Notes: a model not told the origin generated them from the sequence alone. Positions 27,513 through 36,749 are shown, counted from the stretch's first letter. The stretch is DNA of 64,000 nucleotides from Cyanobacteriota bacterium (GCA_025362325.1 JANYGO010000158.1:1-64000), one strand, 5' to 3'. Program-made: numbers and translations.

Positions 27513-29834
27513 ATGACTTACGATACCGATAGAAACCCTATTTTACCTACCAATTTCTTAGAAAATAATGGAGAAGTCCTGACACCTTTGATAGCTTTTG
27601 CTCAGGAAGTTTTATTCCATGAAAATAATGCTTTTTCTGGAGAAGTTTCTATAAATGCAGTGCCGTGTTCGCGCGACGAAATAAATAATTTCTGTGTTGA
27701 AAATCTGGTAGCAAAAGTAGCTCGCTGCTGTCGAGAAAGCAAGATGGGTAAAAAATTACCAACGGCTTTCTACATTCACGTTTTGGCCTTGTCAGCACTC
27801 AACCCTGTACTTAGAATTTACGAAAATTGCGCCAGACGCCATCTCGAAAATATTGATGAAGCAACTTTAGTTAAATTTTCACTCCAGCAACCTAAAATAT
27901 CTTATCTTTTTTACCCGGATTTTGATACAGATGCTCACCCTGCTTTGCAAGCCAGCACCCAAATTAATCTGGAAACAGGGGAAGTTAAATATTTCGATTA
28001 CAGCAACAGCGAAAATCCGCCGGTTTTGCACCGTAAGGAAACTTTTGTAACTGCGGATTATCCCAATTACGAAAAATTTGCTCGACTGACTCGCAGCGAG
28101 GAAAAGTGGGGACTTTTGGACAATACTAGCGTGATCGGCACTCGCGATGGTTGGCTCAAATATTTGGGATATTGCGGTGTAGAAATTCAAGATCATGCTG
28201 TTGTCGAATGTTTGAAACAGGAAAATAGCGAGTTATCAAATCCTAAGATTGAGCGGCACAAAGCTGCGATGGTTCGCAACTCTATTTCTAAACCTGTGCG
28301 CCTGGTTTTGGAATCTGATTTGTTTTTTGATGGGATGACTTTCTTTGATTACGGTTGCGGCTATGGCGGCGATGTTAAATGTATTGCCGAAGAGGGTTAT
28401 GCTGCTGCGGGTTGGGACCCATATTATCAGCCGGATACTCCGCGAATTTCTGCGGATATTGTGAATGTTGGTTATGTAATTAATGTGATTGAATCCTTGG
28501 CGGAACGCCGAGAAGCTTTGCTGAATGCTTGGGAATTAACTAAGAATTTATTGGTGGTGGCGGCTCAGGTTTTGATTGATGATGGCGATCGCGGTCAAAT
28601 TGCTTATGGGGATGGGGTGATTACTTCTCGCAATACTTTTCAGAAGTATTACGAACAGCAAGAGTTGAAGGTTTATATTGACCAAGTTTTGAATGTTGAT
28701 GCGATTCCTGTGGCTTTGGGGATTTATTTTGTGTTTCGGGATGCGACGGCGGGTGAGGGTTTTCGGGCTTCTCGGTTTCGATCGCGCTTATCGACTCCCA
28801 GAGTGCGATCGCAAGTCAAGCGATTTGAGGATTATGCGGAAATACTGGCTCCTTTGATGGCTTTTGTGAGCGATCGGGGGCGTCTTCCGGTGAAAGGCGA
28901 ATTAGCGGAAGAATCGCCAATCAAGCAGGAATTCCACAGTTTTAACCGCGCTTGGAGGGTGATTTTGCAAGCTACCGACGCGGATGATTGGGAGAAAATC
29001 GCCGACAAGCGCCGCCAGGATTTGCTAGTATATCTCGCTCTCAACCGTTTGGGCGATTCCCTACAGGATGGCGACGCGGTGCGTCCTTCGATGCGCCGGC
29101 TTCCGGCTCAAATCCGCAATGACATTAAGGGTTTGTTTGACAGTTATCAAAAAGCTTGCACTTTGGCCGATTTAATGCTATACAGTTTGGGCAAAGCTGA
29201 TATTGTGGCGGATTGTTGCGAGGATAGCGCGATCGGCTACAAACAACCCGGTTCCCTTTCAGTTCACGTCTCATGTTTAGAAGAACTAGACCCTTTGCTG
29301 CGACTCTACGAAGGCTGCGCCAACCGCACAATTGGCAGGCTTGACGGTGCTACAATCATCAAATTTCACACTCGAAAACCGCAGATATCCTATTTATTTT
29401 ATCTCGATTTTGACACTAACCCGCATCCAGCCCTCCACAGGTCTATGCACATACATTTGCGCGACCTTTCTGTCAGCTACGAAGACTATTCAGATGCGTA
29501 CAATCCGCCAATTTTAGTTAAAAAAGAAGCTTTTGTCAATCCGAATTATCCGCATTACGAAAAGTTCGCGAAACTCACCCGCCAAGAGGCAAAGTTAGGG
29601 ATTTTGGATGGTTCCGTCGTTAAGAAATATCGGGAATGGGTGAAGTGTTTGGAGGACAATTGCGTGAGAATTAAGGGGCATAAGTTGTTTTGGCGATCGG
29701 ATGCTGACCCGGAAAAATTGAAAATACTGCAAACAAATGCGTCGGAACGCCAGCAGAAAAAAATTGAGGTTAATGCGGGTAAGAGTGAAGGAACCGCAGA
29801 GGGCACAGAGGGCACAGAGGATGGGAAAGAATAG
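27513..29834 (+). CDS. DNA phosphorothioation-associated-type putative methyltransferase with duplicated flanking domains
   Basis: The central part (about 245-420) is a class I SAM-dependent methyltransferase: FFDYGCGYGGD (about 277-287), GWDPYYQP and IVNVGYVINVIESLAERREAL. This arrangement recalls the family named DNA phosphorothioation-associated putative methyltransferase. Flanking it are two copies of another domain, at about 96-226 and 592-726, with matched motifs: PKISYLFYPDFDTDAHPAL versus PQISYLFYLDFDTNPHPAL, and NYEKFARLTRSEEKWGLLD versus HYEKFAKLTRQEAKLGILD. No dnd genes are in the window, so the link to DNA sulfur modification is by family name only. The last residues (EGTAEGTEGTEDGKE) come from a repeat. 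The 773-aa length and the intact frame suggest a functional gene. Confidence 0.65.
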   Translation: MTYDTDRNPILPTNFLENNGEVLTPLIAFAQEVLFHENNAFSGEVSINAVPCSRDEINNFCVENLVAKVARCCRESKMGKKLPTAFYIHVLALSALNPVLRIYENCARRHLENIDEATLVKFSLQQPKISYLFYPDFDTDAHPALQASTQINLETGEVKYFDYSNSENPPVLHRKETFVTADYPNYEKFARLTRSEEKWGLLDNTSVIGTRDGWLKYLGYCGVEIQDHAVVECLKQENSELSNPKIERHKAAMVRNSISKPVRLVLESDLFFDGMTFFDYGCGYGGDVKCIAEEGYAAAGWDPYYQPDTPRISADIVNVGYVINVIESLAERREALLNAWELTKNLLVVAAQVLIDDGDRGQIAYGDGVITSRNTFQKYYEQQELKVYIDQVLNVDAIPVALGIYFVFRDATAGEGFRASRFRSRLSTPRVRSQVKRFEDYAEILAPLMAFVSDRGRLPVKGELAEESPIKQEFHSFNRAWRVILQATDADDWEKIADKRRQDLLVYLALNRLGDSLQDGDAVRPSMRRLPAQIRNDIKGLFDSYQKACTLADLMLYSLGKADIVADCCEDSAIGYKQPGSLSVHVSCLEELDPLLRLYEGCANRTIGRLDGATIIKFHTRKPQISYLFYLDFDTNPHPALHRSMHIHLRDLSVSYEDYSDAYNPPILVKKEAFVNPNYPHYEKFAKLTRQEAKLGILDGSVVKKYREWVKCLEDNCVRIKGHKLFWRSDADPEKLKILQTNASERQQKKIEVNAGKSEGTAEGTEGTEDGKE
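29791..29820 (+). repeat. GCAGAGGGCACAGAGG-type repeat forming the C-terminal tail of the preceding gene
   Basis: ACCGCAGAGGGCACAGAGGG and a further CACAGAGG unit lie in frame and give the tail TAEGTEGTED. Sequences of this type are dispersed in many filamentous cyanobacteria. Confidence 0.6.
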
Positions 29835-29848
29835 GGAGGGGAATAGTC

Positions 29849-29875
29849 ATGGAACCAGAGTATGATTTTAGTTAG
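29849..29875 (+). pseudogene. Antitoxin N-terminal remnant (MEPEYDFS)
   Basis: ATG GAA CCA GAG TAT GAT TTT AGT is followed at once by TAG. The stretch, and the following DNA to about 29890, is nearly identical to the start of the second remnant at 30529. The sequence is the usual opening of small CopG/BrnA-like antitoxins (M.xEYDFS..KRGAI). Confidence 0.5.
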
Positions 29876-29967
29876 GGTAAGCGAGGGCGATCGCATTTTA
29901 ATTTTGCTAGGTGGTCAAATATTGGTACTTTTGTTCTAAACTTGGCTCATGTGCTAGATTTAAGTTC

Positions 29968-30255
29968 ATGAAGTTTGAGTGGGACGATCGTAAAAACCAA
30001 AGCAACCTTGCAAAGCATGGGTTTGACTTCGCTGATGCTTTTCGTATCTTCAACCTACCGATGGTTGTCGAATTAGATGAGCGAGAGGATTATGGTGAAG
30101 ATCGATGTATCGGTATTGGTTTACTTGATGGACGAGTTGTAGTTGTTGTCTACACGGAGCCCGATCGGGAAACAGTTCGCATTATCTCATTACCAAAGTC
30201 ACTGTCTTATGAACGCAGACGCTATGAACAATACCTCAAAAACCGACTGGGCTAG
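29968..30255 (+). CDS. brnT: BrnT-family toxin
   Basis: BrnT is a small ribonuclease toxin of type II toxin-antitoxin systems. The 95-aa protein has the family pattern MKFEWDDRKNQSNLAKHGFD (WDxxKxxxNxxKHG), RCIGIGLLDGRVVVVVYTEP and a C-terminal RIISLPKSLSYERRRYEQY. The ORF track starts earlier (29911), but ATG 29968 gives the standard N-terminus. The 3-prime end overlaps the start of brnA by about 30 bases, so translation is likely coupled. Confidence 0.88.
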   Translation: MKFEWDDRKNQSNLAKHGFDFADAFRIFNLPMVVELDEREDYGEDRCIGIGLLDGRVVVVVYTEPDRETVRIISLPKSLSYERRRYEQYLKNRLG

Positions 30256-30502
30256 AATCGACGCAATGAGCGATGAAGATATCGATACTTCCGATAGTCC
30301 ACCACTATCGGAGGAGTTCTTTACTAGAGCGCAATTACGAATGCCTCAGTCGGCTATTACTATGCCAGTTCAAGTCGATCCTGAAACATTTGCTTGGTTT
30401 CAGGCACAAGGAGAAACTGCACAACAGCAAATGTCTGTAGCACTTAGGATTTATGCAGATGCACACAAAACCTATCCTGCATTCGTAGCAAAGCCAGCAT
30501 AA
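30224..30502 (+). CDS. brnA: BrnA-family antitoxin
   Basis: BrnA neutralises BrnT and represses the pair through a ribbon-helix-helix domain. The protein has DWARIDAMSDEDIDTSDSPP, a BrnA hallmark, then LSEEFFTRAQLRMPQ and the C-terminal QVDPETFAWFQAQG. Start ATG 30224 (MNNTSKTDW) lies inside the end of brnT. Two other in-frame ATGs upstream (30209 and 30143) are less likely. About 92 aa, a normal length. Confidence 0.85.
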   Translation: MNNTSKTDWARIDAMSDEDIDTSDSPPLSEEFFTRAQLRMPQSAITMPVQVDPETFAWFQAQGETAQQQMSVALRIYADAHKTYPAFVAKPA

Positions 30503-30528
30503 CGCTCGGCAGTACGATGAGGAAAGTT

Positions 30529-30645
30529 ATGGAAACAGAGTATGATTTTAGTCAGGATAAGCGAGGGGCGATCGATCCAACATTACCTGGGAAAACTTTG
30601 TTGATAAGCGTTTACAATTCAGACTGTAGAATTCCTAGCGGTTGA
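30529..30645 (+). pseudogene. Truncated antitoxin remnant (METEYDFSQDKRGAI)
   Basis: ATG 30529 opens METEYDFSQDKRGAIDPTLP, the typical N-terminus of small CopG/BrnA-like antitoxins, but the sequence then departs from the family and ends at TGA after 38 codons. The ribbon-helix-helix part is missing. Together with the copy at 29849, it brackets the brnTA pair. Confidence 0.55.
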
Positions 30646-30646
30646 T

Positions 30647-31246
30647 ATGGAAGAATACTTGAAAGTGAGTGAAGTTATTGATTGGCAGCATCCCGAAATT
30701 AGGGAATGTGCTAAACAAATCGCATCGGGACATGAGACACCAAGGGCGATCGCCAAAGCGTGTTTTGAGTGGGTTAGAGATGAAATTCGTCACAGTTATG
30801 ACTATCAAATGAGTCCTGTTACCTGTCGAGCTTCAGATGTTCTTCAGCACAAAACAGGTTATTGCTATGCGAAAAGTCACTTGTTAGCAGCGTTACTAAG
30901 AGCAAATGATATTCCAGCAGGTCTTTGTTACCAGCGGTTGAGTATTGATGATAAAGGTGCGCCTTACTCATTGCACGGTTTCAATGCCATTCATTTACCT
31001 GAAGTTGGTTGGTATCGGGTTGATGCCAGAGGTAACAAAGAAGGAGTCAACGCTCAATTCACTCCACCTCAAGAACAATTAGCTTTTAAGATTCAGTTTC
31101 CTGAAGAGGCATATTTTCCAGCCATATTCTCAGAGCCGCTTCCAGTCGTTATAGAAGCATTGCAAGCACAGAAGACATGGGATGATATGCTTCGCAATCT
31201 CCCAGACATTTCGTTGGAGTCCGCCAATAGTTATGGTCTGCTATGA
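30647..31246 (+). CDS. Transglutaminase-like cysteine protease-fold protein
   Basis: The protein carries a transglutaminase-like core. The catalytic triad is readable: Cys in GYCYAKSHLLAALLRA, His in LHGFNAIHL and Asp in WYRVDARGN. These standalone proteins are usually peptidases or amidases of unknown substrate. The 199-aa length fits the single-domain type, and no signal peptide is seen, so it is probably cytoplasmic. It starts one base after the stop of the antitoxin remnant and is in the same direction as the brnTA genes, but a shared function is not evident. Confidence 0.85.
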   Translation: MEEYLKVSEVIDWQHPEIRECAKQIASGHETPRAIAKACFEWVRDEIRHSYDYQMSPVTCRASDVLQHKTGYCYAKSHLLAALLRANDIPAGLCYQRLSIDDKGAPYSLHGFNAIHLPEVGWYRVDARGNKEGVNAQFTPPQEQLAFKIQFPEEAYFPAIFSEPLPVVIEALQAQKTWDDMLRNLPDISLESANSYGLL

Positions 31247-31356
31247 TACACATCGAATCCTGCTTTGGGCAGGCGCAGCGTTTTGAATTGTTCACGGGGT
31301 AAAAGAGCCGCAACTTATTTCAGGACGTAAAGCAACTCGTCAGGAGAGGGCAGAGT

Positions 31357-31650
31357 ATGAAAGTTGAAGCATTAAAGCAGCGATTAAACCGCAACCGTCC
31401 AATGACTAGCGTGACTATCCGTATGCCCGAAGATGTTGTGGAAGATTTAAAAAAAGTTGCACCATTGTTGGGTTTTTCGGGTTATCAGCCATTAATTCGT
31501 GCTTATATCGGTCAAGGTTTGCGCGTTGATTTAGAACGATTTGAGAGCGAGACAGTCACAGCCTTAGTAGCAAGTTTGAAGCGTCGAGGTGTCAGCGATG
31601 CAGTGATTGATGAGGCATTAAAGGAAGTCGTTCATGCTAAATCATGTTAA
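31357..31650 (+). CDS. Small ribbon-helix-helix-like protein, possible antitoxin
   Basis: The 97-aa protein has an N-terminal SVTIRMPEDVVEDLKKVAPL, which fits a ribbon-helix-helix DNA-binding strand and helix as in CopG/BrnA-like antitoxins, then GFSGYQPLIRAYIGQGLRV and a charged C-terminal helix. No toxin gene follows on either side, so it is either an orphan antitoxin or a stand-alone regulator. It lies 110 bp after the transglutaminase gene. Confidence 0.6.
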   Translation: MKVEALKQRLNRNRPMTSVTIRMPEDVVEDLKKVAPLLGFSGYQPLIRAYIGQGLRVDLERFESETVTALVASLKRRGVSDAVIDEALKEVVHAKSC

Positions 31651-31771
31651 TTGTATCTAGTAACGGAGGACACGGCAATGCCGTTTCCCTACATCAAAAT
31701 AATCGCAGCACGGGCAAAAACTCCCAGCCACAATAATCGCGAGAGATGTAACTACCGCCGATTAATTGTAG

Positions 31772-31792
31772 GGACACGGCAATGCCGTGTCC
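31772..31792 (+). repeat. Palindrome GGACACGGCAATGCCGTGTCC
   Basis: A near-perfect 21-bp inverted repeat lies just past the stop of the ArsA-type gene, and a diverged half copy is at about 31670. Its position suits a terminator for the minus-strand gene, but the unit is also a dispersed repeat in cyanobacteria. Confidence 0.6.
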
Positions 31793-31804
31793 TTACCCGT
31801 AGCA

Positions 31805-32977
31805 TCAAGCAAACTTAATCTTCAAATAATCATCCTCCATCTTCGCCCCCGAAGGTTGCAGCGCCGCTAGAGCTTGTGGCAACACCATATTGCGGCGGTG
31901 ATTGCCAATCCGAACATTCAACTCATCTCCCGTTTTGGTCAACTGAATCTGATCCTTAGCAATTCCCGGCAAATACAGTTCTAGAACATATTGATTATTG
32001 TCCTGCACAATTCTAATCGTATTTTCTGTGTAATAAACCTTGCTTGGGTCTTCATCTGCATAAAGCGTTTCTTTCAAGCGTTCCAAAGCCGGCAAACCGC
32101 ACATTTCCTCGGAATAAAGCGGCACTTCTTTTACAGGTAGCGGCCGAAAATTTTCGTGAATTTCCTGCTTGTACTGCTGCTGGTTCTCTTTCCAACGCTT
32201 GAAAAATGGATCGGTTACTTCTTCAGGAATAATCCGGTTGGCGACAATTAAATCTGTGGCAACATTGTACAAACTCAAATAGGCATGAGCGCGCAAAGAT
32301 TCTTTAATTACCATTTTTTCAGGATTCGTAACTAACCTTACTGAAGTCACAGTATTGTCAGTTAAAATCTTTTCCAAAGCTTCAATTTGTTCGTAAAATT
32401 CGTAAGGTGCATCCATCACCTCTTTGTTCGGTAAAGAAAAACCGGCAATTGGTCGAAAAATCGGTTCAACTAAAGGTCTGAGGGCGGCTGATATGCCTTG
32501 CAATGGTTTGTAAAATTTTCTCATGTACCAGCCGCCAACTTCCGGCAAACTTAGCAATCGCAATGCTGTACCTGTGGGTGCGGAATCGATAATTAAAACA
32601 TCATAAATTCCCTCGTCGTAATGCCGTTTCATCCGCACCAAACCAAAGATTTCGTCCATTCCCGGCAAAATGGCTAATTCTTCAGCTTGCACGCCATCAA
32701 GTCCCTGCGCTCTCAAAACGTCACTAATGTAGCGTTTGACTGCTCCCCAATTGCCTTCTAATTCCCTGAGAGCGTCCAATTCTGCTCCCCACAAATTGGG
32801 TTTTACCAGTCGAGCATCGTGTCCGAGTTCCATGTCGAAGCTGTCGGCTAGGGAGTGGGCGGGATCTGTGCTCAGCACTAGGGTTTTGTATCCCAATTCG
32901 GCGCATCGCAGCCCCGTAGCAGCGGCTACGGAGGTTTTGCCAACGCCGCCTTTTCCGGTCATTAATATTAAGCGCAT
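31805..32977 (-). CDS. ArsA/GET3-family ATPase with C-terminal HSP20-like domain
   Basis: The protein is a P-loop ATPase of the ArsA/GET3 class. It opens [20 protein letters not shown] (deviant Walker A), has [13 protein letters not shown] (switch) and [20 protein letters not shown]. From about residue 310 the C-terminus reads as an alpha-crystallin-like sandwich ([24 protein letters not shown]), the ArsA_HSP20 arrangement known in cyanobacteria and plants. No arsenic genes are nearby, so arsenite transport is not supported. A chaperone or membrane-protein-targeting role is as likely. At 390 aa the length is normal. Confidence 0.88.
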   Translation of the reverse strand: MRLILMTGKGGVGKTSVAAATGLRCAELGYKTLVLSTDPAHSLADSFDMELGHDARLVKPNLWGAELDALRELEGNWGAVKRYISDVLRAQGLDGVQAEELAILPGMDEIFGLVRMKRHYDEGIYDVLIIDSAPTGTALRLLSLPEVGGWYMRKFYKPLQGISAALRPLVEPIFRPIAGFSLPNKEVMDAPYEFYEQIEALEKILTDNTVTSVRLVTNPEKMVIKESLRAHAYLSLYNVATDLIVANRIIPEEVTDPFFKRWKENQQQYKQEIHENFRPLPVKEVPLYSEEMCGLPALERLKETLYADEDPSKVYYTENTIRIVQDNNQYVLELYLPGIAKDQIQLTKTGDELNVRIGNHRRNMVLPQALAALQPSGAKMEDDYLKIKFA

Positions 32978-33282
32978 TTATTGTTTAGCTCGTCTGAAAG
33001 TTCTTTCCTTCTATATTGTAACGGAATGTAACAGAGATTAATTTAGTGGTGGAATTAATTTGGGCGATCGCCCGTCGGGTGACACAGCACATTTCCGGTG
33101 ATTCACGAAATTGGTGCGATGTCAATATCAAGAAGTCCGGTCAGCAGTTAGGTTAAGTTGGGGGTTGAGTGCATAAAAAGGGCGATTCACGAAGAGGGAT
33201 AGCTGCGCCGCGCGTACTTAACATGATATAATATCAATTATCCCGTGAATTTCCACCAACTTTAAAATAGGATTATTCACCC
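32978..33282. other. Intergenic stretch with one copy of repeat family C
   Basis: The gap between the ArsA-type gene and the DUF433 gene contains AGGGCGATTCACGAAGAGGG, then ATAGCTGCGCCGCGCGTAC (33179-33217), a diverged copy of repeat C. An AT-rich TAACATGATATAATATC at about 33220-33236 could be the promoter of the DUF433 gene. Nothing else is recognised. Confidence 0.55.
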
Positions 33283-33636
33283 ATGCAGCTCGAAGAATAT
33301 TTTGACTTTCAGCGGCCCGATGATATTCGAGTAAAAGGGACGCGAATCGGCATTGAAACTATCTTATATAATTTCATTCATCGCGCTCGCACTCCTGAAC
33401 AAATTGCTCAAACCTATCCATCTCTTAACTTAGAACAAGTCTATGCTACTATCCTTTACTATCTGCATAATAAAGATGCCGTTAGTAACTACATTGCTGA
33501 TTGGTTGGAGTGGAGCCACCAGCAACTTAAAGCACAACAACTTAATCCTCCACCTGGTATTGCTAGACTGCAAAAATTGAGAGCGGAACAAAAAGCTAAA
33601 CAAATCAAAAATGAGTCTGAATTATCTGTTGGATGA
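33283..33636 (+). CDS. DUF433-family antitoxin
   Basis: The 117-aa protein has the DUF433 core RVKGTRIGIETILYNFIHRA followed by QIAQTYPSLNLEQVYATILYY, a helix-turn-helix-like fold used by VapB45-type antitoxins. Its 3-prime end overlaps by 26 bases the start of a PIN-like DUF5615 toxin reading frame, the usual organisation of this antitoxin-toxin pair. The antitoxin is intact but the toxin is not. Confidence 0.85.
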   Translation: MQLEEYFDFQRPDDIRVKGTRIGIETILYNFIHRARTPEQIAQTYPSLNLEQVYATILYYLHNKDAVSNYIADWLEWSHQQLKAQQLNPPPGIARLQKLRAEQKAKQIKNESELSVG

Positions 33637-33971
33637 AAATATCGATCGTAGCTATAAAGCTGAAATCCTGACACGCAATCCCGATTTGATAATTTGGTGG
33701 GTGAACCCGAAGCTCCCAGTCGGGGCACTTTAGATCCAGAAATTCTTAAATGGTGCGAGGAATATAACTTTATATTGGTGACGAACAATCGTAAATCGAT
33801 GCCCGTGCATTTGACAGATCATTAGCTGAGGGTCGTCATATTCCGGGGATTTTTATCCTCACTGCCAAATTAAGTATTGGACAAAACATTCGGCAATTAA
33901 TTTTTATTGCTGAGGCATCTTTTAATGATGAATATCAGGATCAAATAGTTCATTTGCGAGAGATTGTTTGA
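33611..33971 (+). pseudogene. DUF5615 (PIN-like) toxin, frameshifted
   Basis: ATG 33611 begins MSLNYLLDENIDRSYKAEIL, the family N-terminus. The frame breaks near 33700, after which the expected GEPEAPSRGTLDPEILKWCE and FILVTNNRKSMPVHLTDH are read in another frame. A second break at about 33822 (one T missing in CATTAGCTGAGG) precedes LAEGRHIPGIFILTAKLSIG and the end at TGA 33971. No single frame covers the gene, so the toxin is dead. It is partnered with the intact DUF433 antitoxin. Confidence 0.75.
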
Positions 33972-33983
33972 ATAAATTTGTCA

Positions 33984-34019
33984 AGGGCGATTCCCTACGG
34001 GATAGTTGCGCCGCGCGTA
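33984..34019 (+). repeat. Dispersed repeat family C
   Basis: AGGGCGATTCCCTACGGGAT then AGTTGCGCCGCGCGTA, right after the toxin pseudogene. It is closely similar to the in-frame copy within the hybrid kinase gene. Confidence 0.75.
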
Positions 34020-34116
34020 ATTCGCCTGAGAAAGCAGGTTTCTGTCAATATCTGATTTTAGCTAAACGTCTCTAACCAGAAACTGGGTTATGAAGGTCGT
34101 GCGTAAGTTCTAGATA

Positions 34117-34503
34117 TTAGTTGCGATCGGGAAATACCACTTGTTTGAGCACGTCCAACCGCGAACAGTTCCAGTAATCAATATGGGAAACGATTAAACC
34201 CTCGCTGTTAACCTTCAGTTCGCTCCTCCCGGCGATCGCCATTTTCGGTTTCCAAGGTAGCGGTGCAATCCAACTCAGAGTCCAGCGAGTTTGTATAGTA
34301 TCTCCGGACTGAGAAATCTCGTGCAAGTCAAGTTTAATCTGTTGAAACAAAGTCCCCATAAACCCGATCATTTTTCGGTAGCGATCGACTCCTGTAAATC
34401 GATTCACTGGGTCTTCAAAATAAACATCTTTGGCATAAATGTTGTAAGTCTGATTTTCGGGGAATCTTTGATAATCGTCTTTGAGAATTTCAATAATATC
34501 CAT
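34117..34503 (-). CDS. DUF2358 protein (NTF2-like fold, cyanobacteria and plants)
   Basis: The 128-aa protein reads as a DUF2358 member, an NTF2/SnoaL-like cone fold conserved in cyanobacteria and chloroplasts: LKDDYQRFPENQTYNIYAKD, VYFEDPVNRFTGVDRYRKMI and the C-terminal VSHIDYWN. No enzymatic residues are established for this family. It is transcribed on its own, opposite to the glutathione transferase gene beside it. Confidence 0.8.
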   Translation of the reverse strand: MDIIEILKDDYQRFPENQTYNIYAKDVYFEDPVNRFTGVDRYRKMIGFMGTLFQQIKLDLHEISQSGDTIQTRWTLSWIAPLPWKPKMAIAGRSELKVNSEGLIVSHIDYWNCSRLDVLKQVVFPDRN

Positions 34504-34572
34504 TATGATTAGCTATTTGCCTTAAATTATTATAATATAGCTTATACCTGCTTGAGAAAAGGCGGACAACTT

Positions 34573-35187
34573 ATGATCGACCTCTACACTTTTACCACAC
34601 CGAACGGCCGCAAAGTCTCGATCATGCTCGAAGAGATAGGTTTACCCTACAACGTGCACGTCATAGACATCAGCAAAAACGACCAATTTAGCCCAGAATT
34701 CATCGCCATCAACCCCAACAGTAAAATTCCGGCGATAGTCGATCGCGATAACGGCATCACAGTCTTCGAGTCCGGCGCCATCCTGATCTATCTTGCCGAG
34801 AAAGTAGGTCAATTTCTGCCCACAGACAAAGAAAAATACTTTCAAGTCATGGAGTGGCTGATGTTTCAAATGGCCAGCGTCGGGCCAATGTTCGGTCAAC
34901 TCAACCACTTCAAACGCTATGCACCCGAACAAATTCCCTATGCAATTCAACGCTACGAAAAAGAAACCTTGCGGCTGTACGGAGTATTAGACAATCAACT
35001 AGCAAAACACGAATACATCTGCGGCGAATATTCAATCGCCGACATTGCTACCTATCCCTGGGTGGCTATTTACGAATTTCAAGGATTGACTCTCGACAAC
35101 CATCCCCACCTCAAACGGTGGGTAGAAACCTTGCAGAAGCGTCCCGGCGTTGAGCGCGGCATGGCGGTTCCATCTATACAAAAATAG
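34573..35187 (+). CDS. Glutathione S-transferase (Nu/YfcG-like)
   Basis: The protein has an N-terminal thioredoxin fold (MIDLYTFTTPNGRKVSIMLE, with TPNG as the active-site loop), the cis-Pro segment NPNSKIPAIVD, the glutathione-binding ESGAILIYLAEK and a helical C-terminal domain (YICGEYSIADIATYPWV). This is the pattern of YfcG-like transferases with disulfide-bond reductase activity. ATG 34573 is the preferred start; the ORF-track start at 34552 is a weak TTG. The length of about 204 aa is normal. Confidence 0.9.
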   Translation: MIDLYTFTTPNGRKVSIMLEEIGLPYNVHVIDISKNDQFSPEFIAINPNSKIPAIVDRDNGITVFESGAILIYLAEKVGQFLPTDKEKYFQVMEWLMFQMASVGPMFGQLNHFKRYAPEQIPYAIQRYEKETLRLYGVLDNQLAKHEYICGEYSIADIATYPWVAIYEFQGLTLDNHPHLKRWVETLQKRPGVERGMAVPSIQK

Positions 35188-35324
35188 GACTTTTTTGTGG
35201 CGCGCTCGCGTGCCCACCCCACAAGTAATTTTATGCTTTTGGGCGGGCACGCGATCCCACCCAACCATAAAATTCACTCTTTGTGGAACGGGCACGCGAT
35301 CCCGTTCAAAAAAATCACTCAAAC
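35188..35324. repeat. GGGCACGCGATCCC-type repeats between the GST gene and icd
   Basis: Three related units (GCGTGCCCACCCC, GGGCACGCGATCCCACCC, GGGCACGCGATCCCGTTC) lie between the convergent GST and icd genes. Inverted relationships such as GTGGGGTGGGCACGCG-like arms could terminate both. No coding potential is seen. Confidence 0.55.
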
Positions 35325-36749
35325 TCAATCAGCAAAGTGCTTAATAATCGCCTCAGCAAACTCCGAACACTTGAGTTCCGGCACAGGCGGCTCCATCAAC
35401 CTCGCCAAATCATAGGTAACTTCACCGTTAGAAATTGCGGCTGCCAAACCCTTCTTAATCAAATCTGCGGCTTCCTGCCATCCCATATATTCTAACATCA
35501 TCACTCCCGACAAAATCAGGGAACCGGGATTGACTTTATCTAAACCAGCGTGTTTCGGTGCAGTACCGTGAGTGGCCTCAAAAACAGCACATTCATCACC
35601 AATATTCGCGCCGGGGCCCATGCCCAATCCGCCGACAATGGCGGCGGCCGCATCGGACAAATAATCGCCGTTTAAATTCATCGTCGCCAAAATCGAATAT
35701 TCGCCCGGTCGAGTTTGAATTTGTTGGAAAATACTGTCAGCAATGCGGTCATTGACCATGATTTTTTCCTTCCACTGCCCGCTGCCGTGACTTTCCCAAA
35801 TTGCCGACAGAACATCGGCGACTTCTTTACAGATTACTGCTTGTTTTTCGGGTGTCAAAGCATCGTAGCCCGGGTCTATTTGGCGGGCATTGTCTTCTAA
35901 GCTAATGTCGGGATTGCGTTCTTTGTTGCCGAGAATCCAAGATTCTCTTTCTGTTACGCACTCAGCGCGATATTCGGTGGTTGCTAATTCGTAACCCCAA
36001 TCTCGGAAAGCTCCTTCGGTGTATTTCATGATGTTGCCTTTGTGCACCAATGTTACTTGCTGCTTTTCTTTCGGCAACCGCAAAGCGTGAGTCATTGCCC
36101 GCCTGACTAAACGCTGAGAACCGCTTTTGCTAATTGGTTTAATTCCGATTCCCGAATCGAGGCGAATTTGTTTTTTGCCGTGTTCTGGTGTTGCGGGAAT
36201 TAACTCATTATTGAGATATTCAATTAGTTTGAGGGCGATTTCGCTGCCTTGCTTCCATTCAATTCCCAGGTAAATATCTTCTGTATTTTCCCGGTAAATA
36301 ATTACGTCTAGCAGTTCAGGAGTTTTGTGCAGCGATGGGGTTCCATCGTAATATTTGCAGGGCCGCACGCAGGCGTAAAGGTCAAAGATTTGGCGCAAGG
36401 CTACGTTGAGCGATCGAATTCCGCCACCGATTGGGGTTGTCAGCGGCCCTTTGATGGCTACGCCGTATTCTTTGATGGCGTCTAGGGAATCCTGGGGCAA
36501 ATATTGGTAAGTTCCGTAGACATCGCAGGCTTCATCGCCTACGTAAATCTTGAACCAATTAATTTTCCGCTGGCCGCTGTAAGCCTGTTCTACCGCAGCA
36601 TCCATGACTTTCTGGGATGCTGGCCACAAATCTACGCCCGTACCGTCGCCACGTATGAAGGGGATAATTGGGTCGTTGGGGACGATCGGCAAACCGTCTT
36701 TGAAAGTAATTTTAGAACCAGTGGTCGGGGCTACAATTTTTTCGTACAT
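35325..36749 (-). CDS. icd: NADP-dependent isocitrate dehydrogenase
   Basis: Icd decarboxylates isocitrate to 2-oxoglutarate, which in cyanobacteria supplies nitrogen assimilation. The protein has [16 protein letters not shown], the substrate loop [63 protein letters not shown] and [11 protein letters not shown]. At 474 aa it is typical of cyanobacterial Icd, which carries a C-terminal insert relative to E. coli. It is transcribed alone. The upstream 312 bp hold its promoter. Confidence 0.96.
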   Translation of the reverse strand: MYEKIVAPTTGSKITFKDGLPIVPNDPIIPFIRGDGTGVDLWPASQKVMDAAVEQAYSGQRKINWFKIYVGDEACDVYGTYQYLPQDSLDAIKEYGVAIKGPLTTPIGGGIRSLNVALRQIFDLYACVRPCKYYDGTPSLHKTPELLDVIIYRENTEDIYLGIEWKQGSEIALKLIEYLNNELIPATPEHGKKQIRLDSGIGIKPISKSGSQRLVRRAMTHALRLPKEKQQVTLVHKGNIMKYTEGAFRDWGYELATTEYRAECVTERESWILGNKERNPDISLEDNARQIDPGYDALTPEKQAVICKEVADVLSAIWESHGSGQWKEKIMVNDRIADSIFQQIQTRPGEYSILATMNLNGDYLSDAAAAIVGGLGMGPGANIGDECAVFEATHGTAPKHAGLDKVNPGSLILSGVMMLEYMGWQEAADLIKKGLAAAISNGEVTYDLARLMEPPVPELKCSEFAEAIIKHFAD

